Assembly: GCA_944387775.1 (NCBI GenBank)
Contig: CALXGE010000011.1
Location: forward strand, 1 to 41,504
Length of the DNA stretch: 41,504 nt
Source: an uncultured Oscillospiraceae bacterium
Lineage (GTDB): Bacteria; Bacillota; Clostridia; Oscillospirales; Oscillospiraceae
Direction: 5' to 3'
A program made the translations under genes and the position numbers. Of the stretch, positions 31,242 through 39,292 are shown piece by piece (positions within the stretch are counted from its first letter, which is position 1; every line of letters starts with the position of its first letter). The notes under the pieces were generated by a model. That model was not told where the DNA came from, ran no database searches, and saw nothing but the letters and a program-made list of their open reading frames with translations.

Positions 31242-31299
31242 CGGCGAAACAGGGTTTCGCCGCAGAAGTTCTTTTGCCTCTTTTCTTTAAGAAAAGAGG
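31242..31299. repeat. Dispersed multi-hairpin intergenic element, copy 2
   Basis: CGGCGAAAC (31242-31250) and GTTTCGCCG (31254-31262) form a 9-bp hairpin, followed by CAGAAGTTCTTTTGCC and a second hairpin of CCTCTTTTCTT with AAGAAAAGAGG (31277-31299). The order and the AAGTT-Y-TTTTGCC core match the element at 18685-18775. Both copies lie just downstream of minus-strand genes (here transketolase). Confidence 0.6.
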
Positions 31300-31313
31300 A
31301 GAACATTCCAGTG

Positions 31314-32237
31314 TTACAGGATCTCCTTAATGCTCTCAGCAATCTGGGGAGCGGTGAGGCCGTACTCTTTGAGGACATCCTTGGCCTTGCCGGACTGGCC
31401 GAACTGATCCTGTACGCCGATCTTTTTGAACTGGCAGCAGATCTTGCCCATGAGGACATCGGCCACGGCGTCGCCCAGGCCGCCGATGACGCTGTGCTCC
31501 TCCACGGTCACCACGCGGCTGCACTTCTGAGCGTACTCCATAACGCACTCGGCATCAATGGGCTTGATGGTGTGGACGTTGATAACGGCGACGCTCTTGC
31601 CCTCAGCCTCCAGGAGCTTGGCGGCTTCCAGAGCGGCGCTGACCATCAGACCGGTGGCAAACACCGCCACATCCTTGCCCTCCCGCATGACATTGGCCTT
31701 GCCAATTTCAAAGGGATAGTCCTCCTCAAAGACGGGGGAGGCCAGGCGGGCCAGACGCAGATACACAGGGCCCTGCATCTCAGCGGCGGCAAACACGGCC
31801 TTCCGGGTCTCGTTGGCATCGGCGGGGCAAATAACGGTCATGCCGGGGATGGCCCGCATGAGGGCCAGATCCTCGATGCACTGGTGGCTGCCGCCGTCCT
31901 CGCCTACGGATACGCCGGCGTGGGTCATGGCCAGCTTCACATTGAGCTTGGGGTAGGCGATGGAGTTGCGGACCTGCTCATAGGCCCGGCCTGCACCGAA
32001 CATAGCGAAGGTGGAGCAGAAGGGAATCAGCCCCATGGTGGACATACCGGCGGCCATATCCACCATGTTGGCTTCGGCAATACCGGCGTTGAAGTGGCGG
32101 TCGGGGAAAGCGTTCTTAAAGGTCAGGGTCATGGTGGCGTGGGCCAGGTCGGCGTCCAGCACCACTACCTTGTCGTTGACGGCGCCCAGCTCAGCCAGGG
32201 CCTCGCCATAAGCGGCTCTCGTTGCTTTTTCACTCAT
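31314..32237 (-). CDS. Transketolase, C-terminal subunit
   Basis: A 307-residue protein covering the pyrimidine-binding and C-terminal domains of transketolase: VVLDADLAHATMT, NAGIAEANMVDMAAGMS, the FCSTFAMFGAGRAYEQVRNSI region, VSVGEDGGSHQCIEDLALMRAIPGM, and RVVTVEEHSVIGGLGDAV. With the N-terminal subunit encoded four bases upstream it forms the split thiamine-diphosphate enzyme common in Clostridia and archaea, which moves two-carbon ketol units in the non-oxidative pentose phosphate pathway. It is the second gene of the pair. Confidence 0.95.
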   Translation of the reverse strand: MSEKATRAAYGEALAELGAVNDKVVVLDADLAHATMTLTFKNAFPDRHFNAGIAEANMVDMAAGMSTMGLIPFCSTFAMFGAGRAYEQVRNSIAYPKLNVKLAMTHAGVSVGEDGGSHQCIEDLALMRAIPGMTVICPADANETRKAVFAAAEMQGPVYLRLARLASPVFEEDYPFEIGKANVMREGKDVAVFATGLMVSAALEAAKLLEAEGKSVAVINVHTIKPIDAECVMEYAQKCSRVVTVEEHSVIGGLGDAVADVLMGKICCQFKKIGVQDQFGQSGKAKDVLKEYGLTAPQIAESIKEIL

Positions 32238-32241
32238 TGTC

Positions 32242-33054
32242 TCAGCCCTCCAATTCCTTCAAAGCCTGCTGGCGCTGCTCCTCGTTGGGAGCCTTGCCGT
32301 GCCAGCCCACCTGGTTCTCCATGTAGCTGACGCCCTTGCCCTTGACGGTGTGGGCCAGGATGGCCTTGGGCTTGCCGGGGGTGGTGGGCTCGTTCAGAGC
32401 GGCCACCACGGCCTCGATATCGTTGCCGTCGGCCAGCTCGATGGTGTGGAAGCCGAAGGCCTTAAGCTTGGCGGCCAGATCGCCCAGGCTCATGACCTCG
32501 TCGTTGGAGCCGTCGATCTGCAGACCGTTGTTGTCGATCACCACGGTCAGGTTGTCCAGCTTGTAGTGGTTGGCGGCCATAAAGGCCTCCCAGACCTGAC
32601 CCTCCTGGCACTCGCCGTCACCCAGAATGGTATACACCTTGGTATCCTTGCCCAGGTACTTGGCGCCCAGGGCCATACCGGTGGCAATGGAAACACCCTG
32701 GCCCAGAGAACCGGTGGAGGCGTCCACACCGGGGGTCTTCTTCATATCAGGGTGACCCTGAAGAATGCTGTGGAGCTGACGGAAGTTCTGGAATTCCGCC
32801 TTGTCAAAGAAACCCAGCTCCGCAAGGATGCCGTAGTAGCAGGGGGCGCAGTGGCCCTTGCTGAGGACGAAGCGGTCCCGGTTGGGATCCTTGGGGTTCT
32901 TGGGATCAATGCGCATCTGGGTGCAGAAAATGGCGCTCATCAACTCTGTAGCAGACAGAGATCCACCGGGGTGGCCGCTGCCGGCGTTGGCAGTCATGTT
33001 GATGATGTCGCGGCGAACCTCTGTGCAGAATTGCTTGAGTTCTGCTGTGTTCAT
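32242..33054 (-). CDS. Transketolase, N-terminal subunit
   Basis: A 270-residue protein holding the thiamine-diphosphate pyrophosphate domain: ANAGSGHPGGSLSATELM, DRFVLSKGHCAPCYYG, TGSLGQGVSIATGMALGAK, and the metal-binding GDGECQEGQVWEA ... VVIDNNGLQ. GGGAGG stands 7 bases before the ATG at 33054; longer upstream starts cross the promoter and are rejected. It is first in the two-gene transketolase operon. Confidence 0.95.
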   Translation of the reverse strand: MNTAELKQFCTEVRRDIINMTANAGSGHPGGSLSATELMSAIFCTQMRIDPKNPKDPNRDRFVLSKGHCAPCYYGILAELGFFDKAEFQNFRQLHSILQGHPDMKKTPGVDASTGSLGQGVSIATGMALGAKYLGKDTKVYTILGDGECQEGQVWEAFMAANHYKLDNLTVVIDNNGLQIDGSNDEVMSLGDLAAKLKAFGFHTIELADGNDIEAVVAALNEPTTPGKPKAILAHTVKGKGVSYMENQVGWHGKAPNEEQRQQALKELEG

Positions 33055-33088
33055 GGTAATACCTCCCATCAGAATTTTGCCTGTCCCT

Positions 33089-33117
33089 AGCATACTGCAC
33101 TTCCCGGGCAAAGTCAA
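33089..33117 (-). promoter_or_regulatory. Promoter of the transketolase operon
   Basis: On the minus strand, TTGACT (33112-33117), a 17-base spacer and TATGCT (33089-33094), about 35 bases before the start codon. Confidence 0.8.
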
Positions 33118-33183
33118 TTGGACAATCAGCAAAAAGGATATTTTCGAAACCTTTATGGTGCTTTATGGCTGAAAGCGTATAAA

Positions 33184-33212
33184 TTGACAGCTTTTTCCGG
33201 CTGTGCTATAAT
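33184..33212 (+). promoter_or_regulatory. Perfect consensus promoter of the HAD phosphatase gene
   Basis: TTGACA (33184-33189), exactly 17 bases and TATAAT (33207-33212), with an extended TGC before the -10. It is the strongest promoter match in the window. Confidence 0.9.
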
Positions 33213-33253
33213 ACAGCTGCTTTTGAAGTCAGAGGAAACAGGAGGAACATAAC

Positions 33254-33916
33254 ATGATCAAAGCCGTTGTATTTGATCTGGACGGAACGCTGCTCAATAC
33301 CATTCCGGACATTGCCGGGGCACTGAACCGGGCCCTGGCCGCCTGTGGTCTGCCTACCCATTCGGTGGAGGCCTGTAAGACGTTTATCGGCGGCGGAATC
33401 CGCGAGGCGGTGCGCAAGGCGGTGCCGGCAGGAACCAGCGATGAAATGCAGGAGAAGGTCCTGGCTTGCTATAAGGACGACTACCGTTTCCACTGTGCTG
33501 AGGAGACGGACTACTACCCCGGTGTCAAGGAGATGCTGTCGGAACTCTCATCGGCGGGGTTGGCTCTCGGGGTCCTCAGCAACAAGACGGAGGCCACCGC
33601 ACAGAAGATTATCCGCACCTATTTTCCCGACACGGAGTTTCGTTTTGTCCTGGGCCGGGCAGATGGCCGGCCTCTGAAGCCGGACCCCGGCGCCGCGGTG
33701 CCGGTGCTGGAAACTCTGGGGCTGAAGCCGGAGGAGATCGCTTACGCGGGGGACAGCGGCACCGACATCACCTTCGCTCTGGCGGTGGGGATGCTGTCCA
33801 TCGGGACCCCATGGGGCTACCGCAGCCGCCAGGAGCTGGCAGACCGGGGTGCCGTACTGCTGCCGAGCAGTCCGGCGGAGCTGGCGGAGCAGCTGCTGGA
33901 GCGAATCAGAAAGTAA
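33254..33916 (+). CDS. HAD hydrolase, phosphoglycolate phosphatase-like
   Basis: A 220-residue HAD subfamily IA phosphatase. Motif I is VFDLDGTLLNT, motif II Ser is in LGVLSNKTEA, motif III Lys is in LKPDPGAAVPVLE, and motif IV is AYAGDSGTDI. A four-helix cap lies after motif I. The sequence resembles Gph/PpaX phosphatases; 2-phosphoglycolate or pyrophosphate are possible substrates. AGGAGG is 9 bases before the ATG. It is monocistronic, with a perfect consensus promoter and its own terminator, implying steady strong expression. Confidence 0.88.
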   Translation: MIKAVVFDLDGTLLNTIPDIAGALNRALAACGLPTHSVEACKTFIGGGIREAVRKAVPAGTSDEMQEKVLACYKDDYRFHCAEETDYYPGVKEMLSELSSAGLALGVLSNKTEATAQKIIRTYFPDTEFRFVLGRADGRPLKPDPGAAVPVLETLGLKPEEIAYAGDSGTDITFALAVGMLSIGTPWGYRSRQELADRGAVLLPSSPAELAEQLLERIRK

Positions 33917-33934
33917 TACTAGCGTTTACAGGAA

Positions 33935-33967
33935 GGCGGCCGCCGGGATTCCGGCGGCCGCCTTTTT
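33935..33967 (+). terminator. Terminator after the HAD phosphatase gene
   Basis: GGCGGCCGCCGG (33935-33946) pairs with CCGGCGGCCGCC (33951-33962), followed by five T. Confidence 0.9.
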
Positions 33968-33985
33968 ATCTTATCTGTGTTATAG

Positions 33986-34021
33986 AAACCACCCGCCGCC
34001 GATACCGGCAGCGGGTGGTTT
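33986..34021. terminator. Hairpin at the end of the grd operon
   Basis: AAACCACCCGC (33986-33996) pairs with GCGGGTGGTTT (34011-34021). It lies 20 bases downstream of the last grd-operon gene and is the likely end of that transcript, although the T run is short on both strands. Confidence 0.6.
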
Positions 34022-34041
34022 TGCTGTATATGGATCAGATA

Positions 34042-34335
34042 TTAGCCCAGACGGACCTCGGCGGCCTCCTCAGGGAGGAAGTAACCAGCCATGTCGTACT
34101 TGTTGTAGCCGCTGTAGTCGCTGAGAGCACGGCCCTGGAAGAAGTAGCTGCGGATGAACCGCTTGCCGTCTACGCAGGTCCAGTTCTCCTGATCCCAGCT
34201 GAGATAGCCATCCTCGTCGGTGCGCTTCTCGTTGAAGACCAGATCAACCTGGCGGTTGTGGTTGGCCACCAGATCGATGAGCTGCTCAGTGGTAAGATCC
34301 AGCTCTGTCTTGTTGACAGTGTCGATGACTTTCAT
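34042..34335 (-). CDS. Unrecognised 97-aa protein, last gene of the grd operon
   Basis: A 97-residue soluble protein, MKVIDTVNKTELDLTTEQLI at the start, with an aromatic middle (DGYLSWDQENWTCVDGKRFIRSYFF) and a Tyr-rich end (DYSGYNKYDMAGYFLPEE). It has one Cys (CVDGKRF), no signal peptide and no membrane segment. AAGGAGG stands 8 bases before the ATG at 34335, and the gene begins 13 bases after the grdD stop, so it is co-transcribed with the glycine reductase genes. It is not GrdX as I know it. Possible roles include an assembly or accessory factor for the GrdC/GrdD complex; this is inference from position only. Confidence 0.8.
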   Translation of the reverse strand: MKVIDTVNKTELDLTTEQLIDLVANHNRQVDLVFNEKRTDEDGYLSWDQENWTCVDGKRFIRSYFFQGRALSDYSGYNKYDMAGYFLPEEAAEVRLG

Positions 34336-34348
34336 CTTGTCTGCCTCC

Positions 34349-35503
34349 TTAGCCGATGTAGCCGGCAGCCTTGAGAAGCTCCACGGCCTTATCGTGGTTG
34401 GCATCGCTCATCATCACCAGGGGGCCGGTGCAGCCCATGCCGGTCTCGGCATAGATGCCGGCCTTCCACAGCACCTTAGCGGCATCCTCCAGGTCCATGA
34501 CCTCGATGCCGGGGATGCTGGCGGTGCAGGGCTCAGCAGGAGGAGCCTTGACCTCTTCCTCGTCGGCGGCAGCGCCCTTGGCGGCAGCCTTGCGCTCCGC
34601 CAGGATCTTGCTGAGGCCGGCCTTCTCGGCAGCGGCAAACTCCTTGGCGGCAACCTCAAACACCTTGCCCTTCACCAGCTGGCCGGCAAACTCCAGGGCG
34701 TTAGCCACCAGAGGAGCACCGGAGGCGCGGGACACGATCAGCACCAGCTTGTCGTAGCCGGGGCCGATGCCGGGGCCGTAGCCGTAACCGGTGGCCTCAA
34801 AGCTGCCGCCGGTGGTGTAGGCGGAGAGCATCTTCACCAGGACATTGCCGGTGAGGCTGTCGCAGATGAGAACATCGGGGGTACCCTTGAGGACGTCGTT
34901 GCCCCGGAGGACAGCGCCGCCGTCCGCACGGGCGGAGGTGGCCCACTCAAACTCGTAGCCGTTGTCCTTCAGGGTGTTGAGGGCCATCTCGGTCTGGCGG
35001 GCGCCATCCACGTTCAGGATACCCACGGTGGGGTTCTTCACGCCGCAGGCCTTGGCGGTGATGATGCCGTAGACCGCGTTCTTGATCATGCCCTCAATAC
35101 GGTCGGCACTGGAGGTGCCGGTGGAAGTGGCGATGAACATCTCCTTGCCGTAGGCGGGGGTGATGACACGGCCTACAGTAGAAACACCGATGGGGAAGGG
35201 GAAGTGCATGGTGACGGCGCCGTCCACCTCGTGGGACTCCACCATCTGCTCCATCTTCTTGTGGCCCTCGTCCTCGTTGTCCACATGGACAGTGGTGACG
35301 CCCTCGGCCTCCAGGGTGCCGATGTAGTACACATCCACACCCCGGGCGGCGGCCATACGGGCGGCCTTCATGGCGTTTTCTTCACCATGCTCACTGCCCA
35401 TGCCGGTGATGGCGATCTTCGGCCGGGGGCCGAAGGAGCCAGTCTCCAGGCCTTCCGCCATTTCCAGGAAGGCCTTGGCAATGGTTTTTTCCAAATTACT
35501 CAT
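34349..35503 (-). CDS. grdD: Glycine reductase complex protein C, alpha subunit
   Basis: A 384-residue GrdD. With GrdC it converts the carboxymethyl-selenoether on GrdA, through an acetyl-enzyme thioester, to acetyl phosphate. The first two thirds have a PlsX-like fold (KIAITGMGSEHGEENAMKAARMAAARGVDVYYIG, DVLICDSLTGNVLVKMLSAY). A charged Ala-rich linker near 300-320 leads to a C-terminal segment with ETGMGCTGPLVMM, whose Cys (about 358) corresponds to the reactive Cys of known GrdD. It follows grdC by 14 bases and precedes the 97-residue gene. Confidence 0.95.
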   Translation of the reverse strand: MSNLEKTIAKAFLEMAEGLETGSFGPRPKIAITGMGSEHGEENAMKAARMAAARGVDVYYIGTLEAEGVTTVHVDNEDEGHKKMEQMVESHEVDGAVTMHFPFPIGVSTVGRVITPAYGKEMFIATSTGTSSADRIEGMIKNAVYGIITAKACGVKNPTVGILNVDGARQTEMALNTLKDNGYEFEWATSARADGGAVLRGNDVLKGTPDVLICDSLTGNVLVKMLSAYTTGGSFEATGYGYGPGIGPGYDKLVLIVSRASGAPLVANALEFAGQLVKGKVFEVAAKEFAAAEKAGLSKILAERKAAAKGAAADEEEVKAPPAEPCTASIPGIEVMDLEDAAKVLWKAGIYAETGMGCTGPLVMMSDANHDKAVELLKAAGYIG

Positions 35504-35517
35504 GGTTTGCCTCCCGC

Positions 35518-37062
35518 TTACTCAGCCTGAGCCATCAGCGTGGCGGCGAAGTCACGCATAGCCTTGGCGATCATGCCCTTGACTTCCTCCTCGCTGACGC
35601 CAGCCTGGGCCTCCTCAGCACCGGTGTTGGCCTGGATGACGAAGGAAACGCCGTCGAACAGGTTGGTCATGCGGCCCAGGAACAGGGAGCCCTTGCCGAT
35701 GATCATGACGCGGTTGAGCTTGCCGGCCATGATGTCCTCACGAGCAAAGCCGATGTAGGGCACGCCGGAGGGGATATGACCCTGGGTGGGAGCCCAGCCG
35801 GTGAGGCCGTGCTTGGCGGGGAAGGAGGCGAGGTCAGCCTTCTGCAGCTCACCGCGCTTGACAGCCAGGGCGGCAATCATCTTGTAGTTGGCCAGAGGCA
35901 CATCGCCGGCGCCGGCGGGCTTGGTGATGTCGGGGTTCTGCATCTCGGGGGAGTACTTGTCGATGTCGGTGATCTTCAGACCGTGCTTGTCCAGGGGGTT
36001 GGTGACCAGGCTGGAGATAACGGCCTGAGGAGCGGAGCCGGTACCCACGGTGTGGCGGCCCAGCATATCCAGGTTGATCTCAGGGCTTACGCCGTCGTCC
36101 TGGGTGACTACCACGGCGAAACCGCCGATCATGTCCTCCATGATGGGCAGACCCTTCTTCACGTGGTCCTTGCCGTTCATGCCCAGCTTGGCGGTGCAGC
36201 CGCCGGCGGTGACGACGACGGTCTTGTAGGCGCCGGAAGCGACCAGGGCAGCGGCCTCGATCATGGCGTGAGCGGGAGCGGCGCAGAAGCCGCGGGCGTC
36301 GGAACCGGTGGCGTTGGCAAGGCCGGCGATCTCAGCAGCGCTCTTGGCAAAGTTGCCGCCGCCGCGCTGGTTCATGTCGCCGCAGGCCTCCTCGGCGCAG
36401 TCCACCACGTACTCCACGTCCTCCTTGGCGATGCCGGCGTTCTTCACGGCGGAGAGGAGGGCCGTGACGGAGCTGGCCTTGCTGACGATGTTCTCGTGTA
36501 TGACATGGGCGGACAGGTTCACGTCGATGTCGTGAGCGCGGTTGACGCAGCCCACCAGCTCGCCGTTATGATACAGGCCCTCGGAGTGCTCCTCGTCCAC
36601 CAGACGCTGGATCTCAGCGGCATCGGTCTGCTCGGCGGGGATACGGGCCATGATGGTCTCATCGATAATGGGGTTGGCAGCCAGGGCGGCCTTGTGAGCC
36701 TCCACAAAGCCCTTCTCCAGCTTGACAAGGCCGAACACATCGCAGGCCTGCATCAGCAGAAGGAACTCCTCCTGGGGCATGATCTGGCCAAAGTGACCAT
36801 AGCGATCATTGACATCGCAGACCTTATCGCACCAAGGCTGCTCCACAGCGGCCAGCTCATCGGGGGTCTTGTTGCCGATGTACACCTGGTTGGGCCAGTA
36901 GCTGAGGGCCTGCTCGAAGGTACGGATGTGCTTGGGCAGCTCCTTGAGGTACTCGCCGTCGGGGTTCACGATCCGCTCGGTGGTCTGAGTGGTTCCGTTG
37001 TGCAGAACCATGTCGGGGGTGTGCACCAGAATGTATCCGGCGCCTTTGATGACACTTTTCAT
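35518..37062 (-). CDS. grdC: Glycine reductase complex protein C, beta subunit
   Basis: A 514-residue GrdC, a FabH/thiolase-fold relative: VIKGAGYILVHTPDMVLHNG at the start, GLYHNGELVGCVNRAHDID, and thiolase-like FCAAPAHAMIEAAALVASG and VVVTAGGC segments. It works with GrdD in acetyl phosphate formation. The ATG at 37062 is 11 bases from AAAGG; an in-frame GTG at 37071 sits only 2 bases from that site and is less likely. A 220-base gap rich in hairpins separates it from grdA. Confidence 0.94.
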   Translation of the reverse strand: MKSVIKGAGYILVHTPDMVLHNGTTQTTERIVNPDGEYLKELPKHIRTFEQALSYWPNQVYIGNKTPDELAAVEQPWCDKVCDVNDRYGHFGQIMPQEEFLLLMQACDVFGLVKLEKGFVEAHKAALAANPIIDETIMARIPAEQTDAAEIQRLVDEEHSEGLYHNGELVGCVNRAHDIDVNLSAHVIHENIVSKASSVTALLSAVKNAGIAKEDVEYVVDCAEEACGDMNQRGGGNFAKSAAEIAGLANATGSDARGFCAAPAHAMIEAAALVASGAYKTVVVTAGGCTAKLGMNGKDHVKKGLPIMEDMIGGFAVVVTQDDGVSPEINLDMLGRHTVGTGSAPQAVISSLVTNPLDKHGLKITDIDKYSPEMQNPDITKPAGAGDVPLANYKMIAALAVKRGELQKADLASFPAKHGLTGWAPTQGHIPSGVPYIGFAREDIMAGKLNRVMIIGKGSLFLGRMTNLFDGVSFVIQANTGAEEAQAGVSEEEVKGMIAKAMRDFAATLMAQAE

Positions 37063-37096
37063 ATTGTCCACAGCCTTTCTTGTATTGTTTTTCCGG

Positions 37097-37263
37097 GGAC
37101 CGTCAAAAACGGTCCATCAATCGCTATAAATCGATGCAGCAGTTTCCCCTGCTGCGGGGAGGGGTGCTTCCTTACCATATGGCGTGGCCCGCGGGCGGCA
37201 ATCGCTCCTGCAGCCATTTATAGTGACAGAAAGACGGAAGGGCGGCGGCTGTAGCCGCCGCCC
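37097..37263 (-). other. Hairpin-rich gap between grdA and grdC
   Basis: Three clear hairpins lie in the 221-base gap: GGGCGGCGGCT with AGCCGCCGCCC (37240-37263) right after grdA, GCAGCAG with CTGCTGC (37136-37155), and GGACCGT with ACGGTCC (37097-37115) with a short A/T loop. None has a proper T tail on the minus strand. They probably set the ratio of grdA to grdCD message rather than stop transcription. No convincing promoter or glycine riboswitch was seen. Confidence 0.6.
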
Positions 37264-37283
37264 GATAGGCATGTCTTGCTCCC

Positions 37284-37754
37284 TTAGTACTTGCAGTACT
37301 GCTCCCGGATGCTGGTCATTTCGTTGATGATATCATCAACATCCAGCACCATCTCCATCATGCTGACTTGCTCGTCATAGACGGCGGGGTCGAATTCTGC
37401 CTTGACTTCGGGCTCGCACACATGGTAAACCTTGAGTCCCAACGAGACTCCTGTCAACGGACCGGCATAAGTGGGATCGCCATTGGTCACCGTCTCGGCG
37501 GCCAGGCCGGAAGCCTCACCCTCAGCGGCGCCCAGCAGAACGACAACGTTCTCGGGACCATACTGCTCGGCGAGTTCCTTAACCCGCTTCTGATTTTCCA
37601 GATCCATTGCACCAGCGGCGGTTCAGACGAAGCACTCCGTCGAGGAAAACACGACCTCGGCGCCGGCGGATTCCGCGCAGGCTTCAATGGCCTGTCCGGG
37701 GATGCCATCGCGGTCACCGATGATGATGACCTTCTTACCAGCCAAGATGCTCAT
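37284..37754 (-). CDS. grdA: Glycine reductase selenoprotein A
   Basis: A 156-residue GrdA, a small selenoprotein that carries the carboxymethyl group from protein B to protein C. The redox motif is ECFV-Sec, with selenocysteine at residue 44 encoded by TGA at 37623-37625; [22 protein letters not shown] continues directly. The N terminus is [20 protein letters not shown], and AAAGGAGG stands before the ATG at 37754. Software that treats TGA as stop would report only the part from 37607 or nothing. A selenocysteine insertion hairpin after this TGA is not obvious by eye. It is third in the trxB-trxA-grdA group. Confidence 0.96.
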
Positions 37755-37824
37755 GTCTCTTTCCTCCTTTGCAATAGATTTTATTATAGAAACCTTGCGG
37801 TATCTACCAGAGATTTGCGTACGC

Positions 37825-38142
37825 TTACACGTACTTCTTGATCATAGCCTCTACGTTCTCGGGGGTGGCGTCATCCTTGACACAGGAATCGATCATCTCG
37901 CCGTTCTCATAGATAGCGATGACGGGCAGACCCAGGATCTTCTGGCTGATGGCCAGACGACGGGCCTTGGTGGTGTTCAGGGCGCAGAACTTGATCTTGT
38001 CGCCGTAGGTCTCGGCAAAAGCGTGAACGTGGGGCATCAGGGCGGCGCAGGGGACGCAGCCGTCACCATAGAAATCTACCAGGACCTTACCCTCGGCCTT
38101 CAGCACTTCAGCCTCAAAAGTGTTCTTATCCAGCTCGAGCAT
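37825..38142 (-). CDS. trxA: Glycine-reductase-associated thioredoxin (GCVPC)
   Basis: A 105-residue thioredoxin with the atypical active site DGCVPC (C29 and C32) instead of WCGPC, the form known from glycine reductase operons such as that of Eubacterium acidaminophilum. It passes electrons from TrxB to the selenoprotein. The rest of the fold is normal: [32 protein letters not shown] precedes the ATG. It lies between trxB and grdA and has its own promoter signal overlapping the trxB stop. Confidence 0.95.
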   Translation of the reverse strand: MLELDKNTFEAEVLKAEGKVLVDFYGDGCVPCAALMPHVHAFAETYGDKIKFCALNTTKARRLAISQKILGLPVIAIYENGEMIDSCVKDDATPENVEAMIKKYV

Positions 38143-38176
38143 GGGAAAACTCCTCCTTTGTATTAATGATAGAAAC

Positions 38177-38205
38177 AGTATATCCTATCTATAGCCAAGA
38201 ATCAA
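38177..38205 (-). promoter_or_regulatory. Internal promoter for the grd thioredoxin and grdA
   Basis: On the minus strand, TTGATT (38200-38205), a 17-base spacer and TATACT (38177-38182). The -35 overlaps the trxB stop codon. It would give extra thioredoxin and GrdA. Confidence 0.55.
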
Positions 38206-39146
38206 TGGTTGCTGACGTAATGTTCAGCCTGCATGGCGGCAATGGCGCCGTCTGCGGCGGCGGTGACCACCTGGCGCAGGCTCTTGACGCGGATGTCGCC
38301 GGCGGCAAACACACCGGGGATGCTGGTGTGCATATTCTCGTCGGTCTTGATGTAGCCGTTCTCCATGTCCAGCATGCCCTCGAAGAGCTGGGAGTTGGGG
38401 TTATAGCCGATAAAGCCGAAGAGTCCGAAGAGGCCGTCATCCTCGTCCGCATTGATGGTGGTGAGCTCACCGGTCTTGACGTTCTTCACGGTCATGGAGC
38501 TGAGCAGCTCGTCACCGTCCACACGGGTGACCACGGTATCCCACATGAAGTGGAGCTTGGGGTTCTTAAAGGCCTTCTCCTGGATGGACTTGGCAGCACG
38601 CAGCTCGTTCCGGCGGTGAATGATGGTCACCTTCCGGGCAAACTTGGTCAGGTACATGGCCTCTTCCACGGCGCTGTCGCCGCCGCCTACCACGTACACT
38701 TCAAAGTCCTCAAAGAAGGAGGCGTCGCAGGTAGCGCAGAAGGAGATGCCCTTACCGGTGAACTTGCCCTCGTTCTCGCAGCCGATGGGCTTGGGGAAAG
38801 CGCCGGTGGCGATGATGACGCACTTGGCCTCGTACTCGCCCTTGGCACCTACCAGCTTCTTCACGTCGCCGTTGAGCTCCACGCTCTTGATCACATCAGA
38901 GCAGCGCTCAGCGCCGAACTTCTTGGCCTGCTCGGTCATACGGGCAATCAGGCTGCGGCCGCTCTCGCCCTCAACAATCTGGCCGGGGTAGTTCTCGATC
39001 TCATCGGTGATAGCGATCTGACCGCCATCCTGACCTTTTTCAATGATCAGGGTGCTCAGACGGCTTCTGCCGGCATAGAGGCCGGCGGCCAGGCCCGCAG
39101 GGCCAGCGCCAAGAACAATTACATCATAAATCTTGCTCATATCCAA
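38202..39146 (-). CDS. trxB: Thioredoxin reductase
   Basis: A 314-residue low-molecular-weight flavoprotein thioredoxin reductase. The FAD site is VIVLGAGPAGLAAGLYAGR, the redox pair is CATC (C137 and C140), the nucleotide site is VYVVGGGDSAVEEAMYL with IIHRRNELRA, and FAAGDIRVKSLRQVVTAAADGA ends the fold. It reduces the GCVPC thioredoxin encoded next. AGGAG is 6 bases before a TTG at 39146 and 12 before the ATG at 39140, so either start is possible. It is first of the trxB-trxA-grdA group, with its own promoter. Confidence 0.95.
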   Translation of the reverse strand: MDMSKIYDVIVLGAGPAGLAAGLYAGRSRLSTLIIEKGQDGGQIAITDEIENYPGQIVEGESGRSLIARMTEQAKKFGAERCSDVIKSVELNGDVKKLVGAKGEYEAKCVIIATGAFPKPIGCENEGKFTGKGISFCATCDASFFEDFEVYVVGGGDSAVEEAMYLTKFARKVTIIHRRNELRAAKSIQEKAFKNPKLHFMWDTVVTRVDGDELLSSMTVKNVKTGELTTINADEDDGLFGLFGFIGYNPNSQLFEGMLDMENGYIKTDENMHTSIPGVFAAGDIRVKSLRQVVTAAADGAIAAMQAEHYVSNH

Positions 39147-39171
39147 TGTAAACTCCTGTTTTTCAGAATGT

Positions 39172-39219
39172 CCGGCATGGGATAAACCATATCAGCAGAT
39201 ATAGTATATCCCATACCGG
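39172..39219 (-). repeat. Palindrome A over the trxB promoter
   Basis: On the plus strand, GGCATGGGATA (39174-39184) faces TATCCCATACC (39207-39217) across 22 bases. The arms pair except for one C-A position, which is a G-U wobble in minus-strand RNA. The same arms recur in palindrome B at 39293-39335. Confidence 0.7.
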
Positions 39220-39231
39220 TTTTCCAGTCAA
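39203..39231 (-). promoter_or_regulatory. Promoter of trxB-trxA-grdA
   Basis: On the minus strand, TTGACT (39226-39231), a 17-base spacer and TATACT (39203-39208). The -10 box overlaps one arm of a long palindrome (39172-39219), which could be an operator or a leader hairpin. Confidence 0.7.
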
Positions 39232-39292
39232 TCGGTCAATGAGGAAATTGAGGCGCCTGCGCCCAATAAGTTCTATAATTTTTTTCGATAGA

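Noticed and set aside
35776-37254. Long plus-strand frame opposite grdC, and similar ones opposite grdB, grdD and trxB
   Set aside because: Low-complexity Gly/Val/His-rich shadow translations without ribosome sites. The minus-strand genes are certain.
37064-37283. Glycine riboswitch or small ORF upstream of grdC
   Set aside because: No tandem glycine-aptamer motifs were found. A 39-codon frame starting near 37180 lacks a ribosome site and runs through the hairpins.
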